Shown one piece after another: positions 7,334 through 16,643 of a stretch of 36,046 nt of DNA. Source of the stretch: Muribaculaceae bacterium (GTDB lineage: Bacteria; Bacteroidota; Bacteroidia; Bacteroidales; Muribaculaceae); contig BLLX01000013.1 in NCBI GenBank assembly GCA_011959405.1, forward strand, positions 1 to 36,046. The letters are read 5' to 3'. The translations under genes and the position numbers were made by a program. Numbering within the stretch: the stretch's first letter is position 1; every line of letters starts with the position of its first letter. The notes under the pieces were generated by a model. The model made no database searches. It was not told the DNA's origin and saw only the letters and a program-made list of their open reading frames with translations.

Positions 7334-10300
7334 GTAAATTCCTGCTTAATCCTGTCCGGTCATTCGAGAAGATAAAGGACAACTACATCCTTTATACGAA
7401 AACTGCTTTCGGTACGCGATTCAAAGAAGACATCGCTGATTTCGAAAGTTTTGAATCGGAACGAGAACGACTATTAAGAACCGACCAGGTTCTTAGTAGA
7501 GAAGTTTGGATTGAACCATTACCTCCATATGCATACGTCAATAGGGGTAATGATTATATTCGTGTTTCATCGTTAACAACGGAAGACCTTCCCGGACTTA
7601 ATAATAACGCTTTAAATTTATTCAAAGATTTCTTATTAAGAGGTCTTATGCAAGGGAACTTTCCCTTATATCATCACCAATTTCAGATGCTTCAACAAGC
7701 ATCTTCAGGCATCGATTCAATCATCACATCCGGTACCGGTTCTGGTAAAACGGAGTCATTTCTGTTACCATTATTTGCCGATATAATTAATGAAGCGGAA
7801 GCCGAATGGACCCCCAAAAGCGATACCGGGCATTACAGAATTAATGACTGGTGGAATAAATCACGTTTGCCTGAATCAAATTTTCTTTCATTTGACGAAA
7901 GAAATTTAGGGCATATAACTGATGAAGTCCTCCAGAGGCCAGTTAATGACGGACATATTCCGGCTTTACGTGGATTGATTATATATCCGATGAATGCGCT
8001 TGTCGAAGATCAGATGACTCGACTTCGCAAGGCTCTTGATAGCGATGAAATTCACGATTTCTTTGAAAACGGAAATCATTCGCTAAAGGGACATCGTATA
8101 TTTTTTGGGCAATATAATAGCTCAACTCCTGTTTCGGGACTATTTGAAAGGTCAAATAACCCCGATGTTGAGAAAGGATTAAAAGCACGTCGGGATCGAA
8201 TGAAACAGCGTTTGAAAGATGCTATGATAGATCTTGAAAAACAAACGCTACGGATACAGCAATGGGTTGACTCAGCCCCGACAGAAGAAGAAAAAAAGAA
8301 CAGAGCCGACCTTCAATATACTTTTAAACGTGCCTTTGGCAAAAATGATACTGCCTCTGCTGAAATGCGGTCGCGTTTCGATATTCAGGAAACGCCTCCA
8401 GACATTTTGATAACTAACTACTCGATGTTGGCTATCATGCTTATGCGCACTGAGGAAGCAGCCATTTTTGATAAAACACGAGCTTGGTTAGAAGGTGAAA
8501 CAGATAAAGAAAATCCTTTTAGGATTTTCCATCTTGTTATTGATGAATTACACCTTAATCGCGGAACCTCCGGAACGGAAATTGCTTACCTCCTTCGTCT
8601 TGTCCTAAGTCGTCTTGGGCTGACTCCGAACAGTAAGCAATTACGTATTCTTTCTTCGTCTGCGTCTTTGGATACTACAGGCGAGGAAGGCATCCAAAGT
8701 ATAAAATTCCTAAAAGAATTTTTTGGTCGTGACTTCTCTAATAAAAATATTGTTGAAGGTCGTAGAGTTGATTTATCGGATGAAGATTCGAGCCATTCCA
8801 AGTTACCCGTTGAGCCATTTGTTCAGTTGGGTTCGCTTTACGCCGAAAAGCCTGAATTATTCGACAATTTAGATAATCCAGAAGTTTCTTCGGTCCTATC
8901 CAAAATGTCAGATAAACTGTCAGAACAATTTGGAATAATCGATGATTCAACCAATATCACAGAACGTTTCCTCAATATTCTAAACTCCCGAGAACTCGCG
9001 TTAGCAAAACGGCTCAACGACGTGTTTAACTGCGAGGAATATGGTTCCAATCGAGCTATTCCGTTCGCAGAAAATCCTGACGACAATAACATTCTTAATC
9101 AATACTTCCTCAATCTATTTGAAGATATTGATAGTGATGAATTAAAACGTATGGCCGGCGAGGGCCTAATCGTTGCCAGAGGTCTTTTTGATATATACAA
9201 AGGTAAACTCAAAAGACCCGTAAATATCCCTCGCCTTCGTTTCCATTTCTTCTACAAGAATGTTGGAGGACTTTGGGCGACAATCGATTCCTGCAACTGG
9301 TCTATTAATAGACCAGTTGGTCGACTGCACAATGAGCCAAAGCTTGTCGATGAACTGGATGACAAACGTGTGTTAGAATTGTTATATTGCGAAAATTGCG
9401 GCGCTGTTTTCTACGGTGGCAAACGCGCAGTAGACGATTACGGTACGACAAATTATATATTGCCAAATTCAAGCAACATTGAGACATTACCCGAACAATC
9501 AACACAGCCAATTGTTGACAGACGGTCTTATGAAGACTATGCTATTTTCTGGCCTGTTGATTCTTTGGATGAAACGTTTGGCCCCGAAGAATTTGACATA
9601 GATAGGCATCTTACTGACCTTGATGTCAATATGAAACATCGAATGTCCTTAAGCTCTGCTAATACTACTGCTCCATATGATTGCAGATGGGAACAATATC
9701 ATATAAATAAATTCTCCGGAGAACTAAAAAGAGGTTATACATCTGATTTAGAGAACTATGTAAATGGATATTTATATGAAGTTGATGTAACTCCAATCCA
9801 TCAACTTGCAAACTCTCCAGCACTTCCCACTCATTGCCCATGCTGTGGAGCAGACAGAGGTAAATCAAAATCCCGTCCTGCTGCTATTCGAGGTTTTAGG
9901 GCTGGTTTTGCTAAATCAACTCAAATATATGCTAAGGAGCTGTTTAACCAGATTCCTACCGTAAACACCCCCAAGCTTGTTACGTTTTCTGATAGTCGAG
10001 AAGATGCAGCCTCAATCGCCAATGGCATTGAGCGCGAGCAATTCCTTGATTTAATGAGAGAGCTTTTCCTGGAAGCGTGTGTCAATTCCAATTCTGAGGA
10101 AATTTCTGCTTGCCAAACTGAAATCACATCAATCCAAAATAATATTGATACTTTGGAAGGAGTAGGCAATCCATCGTTGCAGGGTATGATAACCGACTTC
10201 CGTAAACAATTAGAGGCAAAGCAAAAGCTACTCAATACGCTCAAAACATATACTAAGTTCTCGGATGTAATCTCATCCACAAATGTATTCGACTCGCAAT

Positions 10301-13300
10301 TATATTCCCGATTTTTTGAGCTTGGAGTAAACCCGGCTGGTTGTGATTGGGAAGTACAAAAAATCAAACAAATACCTTGGTTTGATATTCCAAAACATCG
10401 AACCAACAATGAAATTCTTTCTGAATTTAAAGAACGCTCATTACCTGCTATTAAAGCCCAAATTAGCAATCTTTTCTTCGGTAGATTGTATTACGGATTA
10501 GAGTCGTCTGGAATCGGTACTGTATGTGTACAGTTAACTGATGCTGATCTATGTAACATTATATCGTCACATGATCTCCCAATTTCTCCAAATGTTCTTC
10601 GAGAGATTGTTGATACAGTCACTCGATTATTGGGTGAGCGATTTAGATATACTCCGAATATATATGATCTCACTGGCGCAAATAATAATCGGCCTATGAG
10701 ATTTACAGACCTGCCGAGAAAACATCCAGTACGACGTTATCTTGATAAATGTGCAAACCTACATCGAATACCTGTTGTAAATGCACGAAGAAAAGAAGAT
10801 TGCCACAACCCTTTGGGCGAAGCCGTGGCGATTTGTCTCACCAATTCCGGTAATCCAAATTTCTTCATCAACTGCGATACACTGGTAATCCGTAGAGCAG
10901 CCGAAGATGGTGTTATATATCAATGCCCTCACTGTAAGAAAAATCACTTGCATCTTTCGGGAGGAATTTGTTCAGGATGCTACCGACCCCTAAACAAACC
11001 TAATAAAATCGCATTAAAGAAAGTATGGGATTCTAATTACCTGCTTGTAAATCAAGTCGAAAACAGGAAGCCTTTACGTCTTCACTGCGAAGAATTGACC
11101 GGACAAACAGATAATCAAGCTGAACGTCAAAGACACTTCCGCGATTTCATCATAGCAGAAAACGTTCGGGACGAAGAACTCCTTAAACGAGTTAAAGGGA
11201 TTGATATTCTAAGTGTTACAACGACTATGGAAGTCGGAGTAGATATAGGTGCATTACAAGCTGTAATGCTCGCCAATATGCCGCCACAACGTTTCAATTA
11301 CCAGCAGCGTGTTGGACGAGGCGGTCGTCGCGGACAATCATATTCTATGATCTTAACATTATGTAGAGGTCGTAGCCACGATGAACATTTCTTCCACAAT
11401 CCTCACCAAATAACAGGAGATAAACCGCCAACGCCGTTTCTTTCTATGGACGCATACGAAATCGCCCAGCGTCTATATGATAAAGAAATACTATATTATG
11501 CTTTCCGCTCTCTTTCAGAAAGGTTAGACGGTAGCACTCATGGTGAATTTGGCCCAAAGAGCAGTTGGTCATTGTATAGTCAACATATTTCTAAATGGTT
11601 GACTTCACATGACGAGGTACTATTCAGTATTGCGAATGTAATTACAGAGAATCCGGAATTTATTGGTCGTCTCGTCACTCACGCACGCACTGAGTTGGTT
11701 AAGATAATCGATGATGTCGTTGGCAAGCCTGAAATTACATCTGACGATTTGGCTGAATGTTTAGCCGAAGGTGGCATCCTGCCTATGTATGGCATGCCAA
11801 CTCGTAATCGAGAGATGTATACCAAATTGACAGAGTACACCGCACAACGTCAACATGATTTATCATCTGTTTCACGTGATTTACAGATGGCTATTACTGC
11901 CTTCTCGCCAGGAAGTCAAATAACCAAAGATAAATCAGTATTTACTTCTATTGGATTCTCGCCGGCATCACTCATTGTTGAAAACGGTGTACTTAAAACA
12001 CGTGGAAACCAAGTCCGCACATTTACAATGGAAAGGGAACTTTTAAAATGCTCTCGGCCCGGCTGTCCATTCTTTAAGACGGTTGAACCAAATTCTGTCA
12101 ACCAAGATGCTGAGTTAAACCCTGTTGAAGAAGATACCTGTGAATATTGCGGCAGCCCTATTGAACGCATTAAGCTCCGTACACCCGCTGCGTTTATCAC
12201 TGATTTAACACCCGGCGATAACCGTCAATCAGATTCTGATACATCTGTAAAACGCCGCGGAGTCGTATCGGAAAGCAATACAGCTGAGTCGCCAAGCTCA
12301 TTGCAAGATAAGCGTTATGAAATCTCGATTGCAAAGAAAGATTTCACCTGGCGCATTTCTGACAATGACATAGAGGGTGGCTATTGTGATGCCACATACA
12401 TACAGCCACAATGGGGCACAATTTACTCTCGCGTCCCATTATGGATAGCTAATCCTGTGCCGTCAAATCTTTCTCAAAGTATAGAGCCCCGCGCAGAAAT
12501 TAAACATAACGGGAATGATTATGTCTCAAGATTCCAAAAGAAGCGTGATGTAGATCTTGAGAATATTCGACTTGCTGCACAGAAAATCACTAACGTTTTC
12601 AAACTTAAGCCAGCATCAGGAATCGCTGGTATAGCTCTTAATCCATTCCAGTTCGATGAAATCAACGGGCGAAAAGTTCTTAGGTTCGATTCACAAGGAG
12701 TAAGAGCTGCATACTATTCTCTGGCCTTTATCCTCCAAAGGGCATTGGCCGCGAATCTTGATATTGACCCTGTTGAGATTGATGTTGTAGAGCCTCAAAA
12801 ATCTGGAAACGTAGGACAAATCGTGCTGTCTGATGAACTGATGCATGGTAGTGGATTTGTCGTGCATCTTTACAAGTATTTTGATGATTATGTAGATCAA
12901 ATACTTACTCCGAAGAAAGGCTCCATGTTTGATAACATGCTAAGCGAATCGCATTCTAAAAATTGCAACTCGTCATGTTATGAATGTCTTTCTAATTATA
13001 ATAATATGCCGTACCACGGCCTCCTTGACTGGAGACTCGGAATGTCGCTACTTCGCTACCTAACCGACGAGAACTATGATATTGGCATAACCGGTAACTT
13101 TGATTACCCGGAGCTTATTACTTGGAGACAGTCTACATTTGACCTTCTCAAAACTCTATATAAAAGTTTCTTCAGAGATGATAATTTTGAACTCGAAGAA
13201 GAAGCCGATTTGTCATCCTGGGACTATTTGCCATATATCAAAGTAAACGGAGTCTATATTATAGGTGTCCATCCCCTGTGGAACAATGACGAAACAAACG

Positions 13301-13431
13301 AGATTCTTAACGATACATGTTATGAACTTGGCGTTTCGGTGAATGCTGTTGCGACCATAGATTCTTTTAATCTACTTCGACGTTTAGGAAACTGCTACGA
13401 GGTTATAATTTCCAAGATTCGCAATGGATAA
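7330..13431 (+). CDS. druE: DruE-like giant DExH helicase with DUF1998 C-terminus
   Basis: This 2033-aa superfamily 2 helicase is the hallmark of the operon. Helicase half 1 has Walker A GTGSGKT (about 135-141), DELH box (405-408) and SSSAS motif III (about 441). Half 2 has a typical SDSREDAA stretch (about 890), motif V TTTMEVGVDIG (about 1297) and motif VI Q1326-R-V-G-R1330-G-G-R1333. Several Cys pairs suggest zinc ribbons: C687/C690, C836/C838/C839, C1199-x2-C1202 with C1214-x2-C1217, and C1574/C1579 with C1604/C1607. The DUF1998 end carries C1879-x3-C1883-x2-C1886. Coiled-coil-like segments lie near 287-327 and 925-975. About 2000 aa with helicase and DUF1998 in one chain fits DruE of Druantia, or MrfA-like helicases; in DISARM the helicase (DrmA) and DUF1998 (DrmB) proteins are separate. 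It overlaps both neighbours. Confidence 0.85.
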   Translation: MSKFLLNPVRSFEKIKDNYILYTKTAFGTRFKEDIADFESFESERERLLRTDQVLSREVWIEPLPPYAYVNRGNDYIRVSSLTTEDLPGLNNNALNLFKDFLLRGLMQGNFPLYHHQFQMLQQASSGIDSIITSGTGSGKTESFLLPLFADIINEAEAEWTPKSDTGHYRINDWWNKSRLPESNFLSFDERNLGHITDEVLQRPVNDGHIPALRGLIIYPMNALVEDQMTRLRKALDSDEIHDFFENGNHSLKGHRIFFGQYNSSTPVSGLFERSNNPDVEKGLKARRDRMKQRLKDAMIDLEKQTLRIQQWVDSAPTEEEKKNRADLQYTFKRAFGKNDTASAEMRSRFDIQETPPDILITNYSMLAIMLMRTEEAAIFDKTRAWLEGETDKENPFRIFHLVIDELHLNRGTSGTEIAYLLRLVLSRLGLTPNSKQLRILSSSASLDTTGEEGIQSIKFLKEFFGRDFSNKNIVEGRRVDLSDEDSSHSKLPVEPFVQLGSLYAEKPELFDNLDNPEVSSVLSKMSDKLSEQFGIIDDSTNITERFLNILNSRELALAKRLNDVFNCEEYGSNRAIPFAENPDDNNILNQYFLNLFEDIDSDELKRMAGEGLIVARGLFDIYKGKLKRPVNIPRLRFHFFYKNVGGLWATIDSCNWSINRPVGRLHNEPKLVDELDDKRVLELLYCENCGAVFYGGKRAVDDYGTTNYILPNSSNIETLPEQSTQPIVDRRSYEDYAIFWPVDSLDETFGPEEFDIDRHLTDLDVNMKHRMSLSSANTTAPYDCRWEQYHINKFSGELKRGYTSDLENYVNGYLYEVDVTPIHQLANSPALPTHCPCCGADRGKSKSRPAAIRGFRAGFAKSTQIYAKELFNQIPTVNTPKLVTFSDSREDAASIANGIEREQFLDLMRELFLEACVNSNSEEISACQTEITSIQNNIDTLEGVGNPSLQGMITDFRKQLEAKQKLLNTLKTYTKFSDVISSTNVFDSQLYSRFFELGVNPAGCDWEVQKIKQIPWFDIPKHRTNNEILSEFKERSLPAIKAQISNLFFGRLYYGLESSGIGTVCVQLTDADLCNIISSHDLPISPNVLREIVDTVTRLLGERFRYTPNIYDLTGANNNRPMRFTDLPRKHPVRRYLDKCANLHRIPVVNARRKEDCHNPLGEAVAICLTNSGNPNFFINCDTLVIRRAAEDGVIYQCPHCKKNHLHLSGGICSGCYRPLNKPNKIALKKVWDSNYLLVNQVENRKPLRLHCEELTGQTDNQAERQRHFRDFIIAENVRDEELLKRVKGIDILSVTTTMEVGVDIGALQAVMLANMPPQRFNYQQRVGRGGRRGQSYSMILTLCRGRSHDEHFFHNPHQITGDKPPTPFLSMDAYEIAQRLYDKEILYYAFRSLSERLDGSTHGEFGPKSSWSLYSQHISKWLTSHDEVLFSIANVITENPEFIGRLVTHARTELVKIIDDVVGKPEITSDDLAECLAEGGILPMYGMPTRNREMYTKLTEYTAQRQHDLSSVSRDLQMAITAFSPGSQITKDKSVFTSIGFSPASLIVENGVLKTRGNQVRTFTMERELLKCSRPGCPFFKTVEPNSVNQDAELNPVEEDTCEYCGSPIERIKLRTPAAFITDLTPGDNRQSDSDTSVKRRGVVSESNTAESPSSLQDKRYEISIAKKDFTWRISDNDIEGGYCDATYIQPQWGTIYSRVPLWIANPVPSNLSQSIEPRAEIKHNGNDYVSRFQKKRDVDLENIRLAAQKITNVFKLKPASGIAGIALNPFQFDEINGRKVLRFDSQGVRAAYYSLAFILQRALAANLDIDPVEIDVVEPQKSGNVGQIVLSDELMHGSGFVVHLYKYFDDYVDQILTPKKGSMFDNMLSESHSKNCNSSCYECLSNYNNMPYHGLLDWRLGMSLLRYLTDENYDIGITGNFDYPELITWRQSTFDLLKTLYKSFFRDDNFELEEEADLSSWDYLPYIKVNGVYIIGVHPLWNNDETNEILNDTCYELGVSVNAVATIDSFNLLRRLGNCYEVIISKIRNG

Positions 13432-14464
13432 TATTCCGCATATAAAGAAATTATCTGATTATATTAAACCTATAAGCAGCCTTTCTCCGAGTTCGTTCCT
13501 AAACTCGGAGAGAGGTTGTGTGTTGCATACTATTCTTTCAAAATCTGTTCCATTTTCGCTGAAAACACCTCCCACCTCAAAGGCAATTCTAGGGACTATT
13601 TCTCATAAGATGCTGGAGCTTCGCAGGCTTGGATTCATAAATTCCCGCCAAGAATTTAAATTAAAATGGAAAAAACTTATACAAGAAAAAGAATCAGAGA
13701 TTAAAGTTCAATTTCCCACTCTTAGAAATATAATTTTGGCAGATTTCCAGTTATGTAATGAAATATGGAATATTGCTCAAACTATAAGTGCAGAAGTAGT
13801 TTCCGGAAGCCAATACGAACAAAGTAACCCTTTTGGCCCTGAGAAGAAAGTGAAATTGGGCAATATTCTTATCGGTTATATCGATTCAGCGTCATCATTT
13901 GGCGATGGTGCTGAGATTATTGATTATAAGACCGGTAAAGTGCATGATGAATTTGGCAACATTAAAGAAGAATATATTTCTCAACTCTCCCTTTATGCCT
14001 TAATGTTTGAAGAAACGTTTGGCATAAAAGTTCATAGGTTGGCAATTATTGACAGAGACTCTACTTACCATACCGTCAACAGGTTACCTATCGATAAAGA
14101 AACTATTTTGTTAAATGCACAGAATTTGATAAATGAGATTAATGACAAACTAACATCAGAACTAATTGACATTTGCTCAGCAAATGTCAATTGTAAGTTT
14201 TGTAATTGTCGCCATCTTTGTCCTTCCTTCCTGGAGGGAGCAGACAGTAGTCAAATCGTCAAGGGAAAACTTGTATCAGTCCCAAATAAGAATGTAGCTA
14301 TTGTTGAGACTAGTTCTGGAAATCAGGTTATCAATGGACTTGATACGCTAGATATAGAATTACATCAATATCTGAATAAGACAATAGTTTTCCTCAATTT
14401 ATTCGTCAGGGATAAGCTTCCATTAACAATTTGTTCTAACTCTTTAATATTTATAGAAGACTAA
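13424..14464 (+). CDS. Cas4/RecB-like PD-(D/E)XK nuclease with predicted Fe-S cluster
   Basis: This 346-aa protein carries a complete RecB-family nuclease core: SPSSF near the N-terminus, H61 in GTISHKMLE, D154 in IGYIDS, D167-Y-K169 in EIIDYKTGK, and Q187/Y191 in QLSLYALM. Cys32 together with C257-x2-C260 and C266 (C262 also present) forms the four-cysteine pattern that holds a 4Fe-4S cluster in Cas4, AddB and related nucleases. It probably cuts or resects DNA, perhaps with the DruE-like helicase as in helicase-nuclease pairs; this pairing is inferred. The start overlaps the helicase stop by 8 nt, and the methyltransferase ATG follows its stop after 1 nt. A RecB/Cas4-type nuclease is not a component I recall from described Druantia types, so this gene may mark a variant. 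Confidence 0.88.
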   Translation: MDNIPHIKKLSDYIKPISSLSPSSFLNSERGCVLHTILSKSVPFSLKTPPTSKAILGTISHKMLELRRLGFINSRQEFKLKWKKLIQEKESEIKVQFPTLRNIILADFQLCNEIWNIAQTISAEVVSGSQYEQSNPFGPEKKVKLGNILIGYIDSASSFGDGAEIIDYKTGKVHDEFGNIKEEYISQLSLYALMFEETFGIKVHRLAIIDRDSTYHTVNRLPIDKETILLNAQNLINEINDKLTSELIDICSANVNCKFCNCRHLCPSFLEGADSSQIVKGKLVSVPNKNVAIVETSSGNQVINGLDTLDIELHQYLNKTIVFLNLFVRDKLPLTICSNSLIFIED

Positions 14465-14465
14465 T

Positions 14466-15590
14466 ATGCCTATCAATATTTTTTCATTCTTTTCAGGTGC
14501 AGGTTTTCTCGATCTCGGATTTGAGCTAACAAACTTCTATAAAGTAGTCTATGTAAATGAATTTCATAGACCATTTAACCATATATATCGCTTCGCGAGA
14601 GCCAACATGGGCATTGAAGAACCCATATATGGCTACTTTATAGGGGACGTCGCACAAGTTCTAGACAAAAAGAACATTAAAGCGTTCAAACGTTTAATGT
14701 CGCAAAGTAAAGCAGAAAATCTCACTGGCATTATTGGAGGACCTCCATGTCCCGATTTTTCCGTAGCTGGTAAAAACAGAGGCCAACATGGTGAAAACGG
14801 CAAATTGTCTGGAACCTATGTTTCAATTATTTGCCAATCAAAACCTGATTTCTTTCTATTCGAGAATGTAAAGGGGTTATATAGAACTGCAAAACACCGA
14901 GCATTCTTTGAATCATTAAAGGAGCAATTAAGTAATGCCGGTTATTATTTAACCGAGCAACTTATAAATTCTATTGAATACGGTGCACCACAAGATAGAG
15001 AGAGAATTATCCTAATCGGTATTAGCAAGAAGCTTGCTACCAAACTTAAAATTAAATCTCAAAAAGATTTTGAACTTAAGTTTGATTGGGAAAGTGGCAA
15101 GAAATATTCACGAGACGTTCTTACAGTTCCTTGGCCAACACACTCAACATACAATGAAAAATCAATAACATGCATACCGAATGATGTTATTGAGGATCTA
15201 ACCGTTCAATATTGGTGGAATAAAAATAATGTCTTAGCACACCCGAATGCAAAAATGTATTTCCAACCACGCGCTGGTTTAACTCGTTTCACATCTATTG
15301 AGGAAGGAGATGTGTCTAAGAAATGTTATAAGCGCCTCCACCGCTGGAGATATTCTCCCACTGCTGCTTATGGGCATAACGAGGTACATATACATCCTTA
15401 TCTACCACGTCGCATATCCGTAGCAGAGGCATTAGCCATTCAATCGCTCCCCGCTTCATTCATTATTCCGGAGGATGTCTCTTTATCCGATGCTTTTAAA
15501 ACCATCGGAAACGGTGTACCTTTCCTCGCAGCAGAAGGAATAGCTGAAACCCTCTATAAATTCCTCAAAGAAAATGGCTATAAAGATTAA
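14466..15590 (+). CDS. DNA (cytosine-5) methyltransferase (DruM-like)
   Basis: This 374-aa enzyme transfers a methyl group from S-adenosylmethionine to C5 of cytosine. Motif I is FFSGAGFLDLGFE (about residues 7-19), motif IV GGPPCPDFS with catalytic C95, motif VI E133-N-V, motif VIII QDRERI (about 176-181) and motif X GNGVP (near 350). The catalytic loop reads PCP where most family members have PCQ. Length and motif order are normal, so it should be active. Methylation may mark host DNA so that the helicase-nuclease machinery spares it; a cytosine methyltransferase (DruM) defines Druantia type II. The Vsr encoded upstream would repair its mutagenic by-products. The target sequence cannot be read from the protein. 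Confidence 0.93.
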   Translation: MPINIFSFFSGAGFLDLGFELTNFYKVVYVNEFHRPFNHIYRFARANMGIEEPIYGYFIGDVAQVLDKKNIKAFKRLMSQSKAENLTGIIGGPPCPDFSVAGKNRGQHGENGKLSGTYVSIICQSKPDFFLFENVKGLYRTAKHRAFFESLKEQLSNAGYYLTEQLINSIEYGAPQDRERIILIGISKKLATKLKIKSQKDFELKFDWESGKKYSRDVLTVPWPTHSTYNEKSITCIPNDVIEDLTVQYWWNKNNVLAHPNAKMYFQPRAGLTRFTSIEEGDVSKKCYKRLHRWRYSPTAAYGHNEVHIHPYLPRRISVAEALAIQSLPASFIIPEDVSLSDAFKTIGNGVPFLAAEGIAETLYKFLKENGYKD

Positions 15591-16293
15591 TGACTTATAC
15601 CGGGCTGTAAATTCGTTAGTAAAGAATGCAGAGTACACCTTTGCTAACTCCAGTAACAAAAATACGTTTTCTCTTATCCACGCTGATAAGAGAAAAGGTA
15701 TATTATTTCATCGTTTCAATAACGATGAAACACAGAAAGTAGTAGTGACAACTCGAAATCTTCAGAAGCTTTGCGATAAGATACGTCCGTATGTGCCGTT
15801 CTCAATAGATGTTGTTGTCGGGGCTTCTGGAAACTGGCGTTCCCTTTTTGAAAGAGCCTTAGCATTAACGCCTAATTTCTTTATCTGCTACATTAATTCG
15901 CAGCGAAGATTAATCTATGCCCCTGACGATACTCATGAAATAGGCGTATACGAGATTCTTACCCCTCAAAAGTTTTCTGAGTTCTCTAAACAATCACATT
16001 TCTATGATTATAAATTTTTCATAGATAATTGTTATCCATTGGATGATTGCCTTCAGAATTTCCTCAATGCGTTCGTGCGGATGCCACGTATTATACGAAA
16101 TGTCGATCCGGATTTTACTTCTCTATTCGACTATGATGATCCGTCATACATTTCTTCAATTTTCGAAAAACTAAATACGGATTATCCTACTGAAATGTCT
16201 GCAAGTATCTCTGGTATTAATGTATCCTTTTCAGATGTTCTGAAGTCGTACATCCTATTTCTTAACGCAAAGAGCAACTATTCATACTATTAA
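15574..16293 (+). CDS. Protein of unknown function, last gene of the Druantia-like operon
   Basis: I do not recognise this 239-aa protein. It overlaps the methyltransferase by 17 nt, so it belongs to the operon. There are no membrane segments or Cys clusters. The central stretch (about residues 75-115) reads FSIDVVVGASGNWRSLFERA and then NFFICYINSQRRLIYA. A Gly-Asn-(x)-Arg loop followed by an acidic helix and a hydrophobic β-strand looks enzyme- or nuclease-like, but I cannot tie it to a family. Its position right after a C5-methyltransferase is where a cognate restriction endonuclease or target-recognition partner would often be found; this is a guess from context only. Confidence 0.8.
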   Translation: MAIKINDLYRAVNSLVKNAEYTFANSSNKNTFSLIHADKRKGILFHRFNNDETQKVVVTTRNLQKLCDKIRPYVPFSIDVVVGASGNWRSLFERALALTPNFFICYINSQRRLIYAPDDTHEIGVYEILTPQKFSEFSKQSHFYDYKFFIDNCYPLDDCLQNFLNAFVRMPRIIRNVDPDFTSLFDYDDPSYISSIFEKLNTDYPTEMSASISGINVSFSDVLKSYILFLNAKSNYSYY

Positions 16294-16329
16294 GAGACTA
16301 ATTTTTTTGTTAACGCTTTATGTCAAATA

Positions 16330-16627
16330 ATGCCTTCCAATATTTCTATAGTCATGATCAGGAAATTTGAGATACGCAATAGTACGGCGGAGTCTCTGAT
16401 CTTTCAGATTGAGGGAAAGGAGGAGGGTGTGCGGGTTCTGTACCGGGTCCGGGATGAATATCTGGTGCACGCAGAAGGCTTTAGCACAATTGTTTGATTG
16501 CTCCACTGAAGACATAGGGCTACATCTGAAAAACATATACCATTCAGGAGAGCTATCACAATACGCAACTGTTTCCAAAATGGAAATAGCTGAGTTAATC
16601 AAATTCCGAGGATTTCTCGGTAGATGA
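16330..16627 (+). pseudogene. RhuM-family gene remnant, frameshifted and truncated
   Basis: Two reading frames together rebuild the N-terminal part of a RhuM (virulence protein/Fic-associated) family protein. Frame one from ATG 16330 or 16354 gives EIRNSTAESLIFQIEGKEEG. After about 16445 the similarity continues one base out of frame as NIWCTQKALAQLFDCSTEDI and LHLKNIYHSGEL. The family goes on for some 250 more residues, which are absent; the frame ends at 16627. So there is at least one frameshift and a large 3' loss. It lies 16 nt before the Fic gene, in the same direction; RhuM and Fic genes are often neighbours in Bacteroidota. Identification rests on remembered family sequence. Confidence 0.7.
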
Positions 16628-16643
16628 CAATAAATAAAAGAAT

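Noticed and set aside
9921-10469. 182-codon minus-strand frame inside the helicase gene
   Set aside because: It lies wholly within the helicase frame and shows no domain or promoter.
7330-13431. Assignment of the operon to DISARM
   Set aside because: DISARM has separate DrmA helicase and DrmB DUF1998 proteins plus a PLD-type DrmC; here helicase and DUF1998 are one 2033-aa chain and no PLD nuclease is seen.
16294-16329. T-run after the 239-aa gene as an intrinsic terminator
   Set aside because: Seven T are present at about 16302-16308, but no stable hairpin precedes them.
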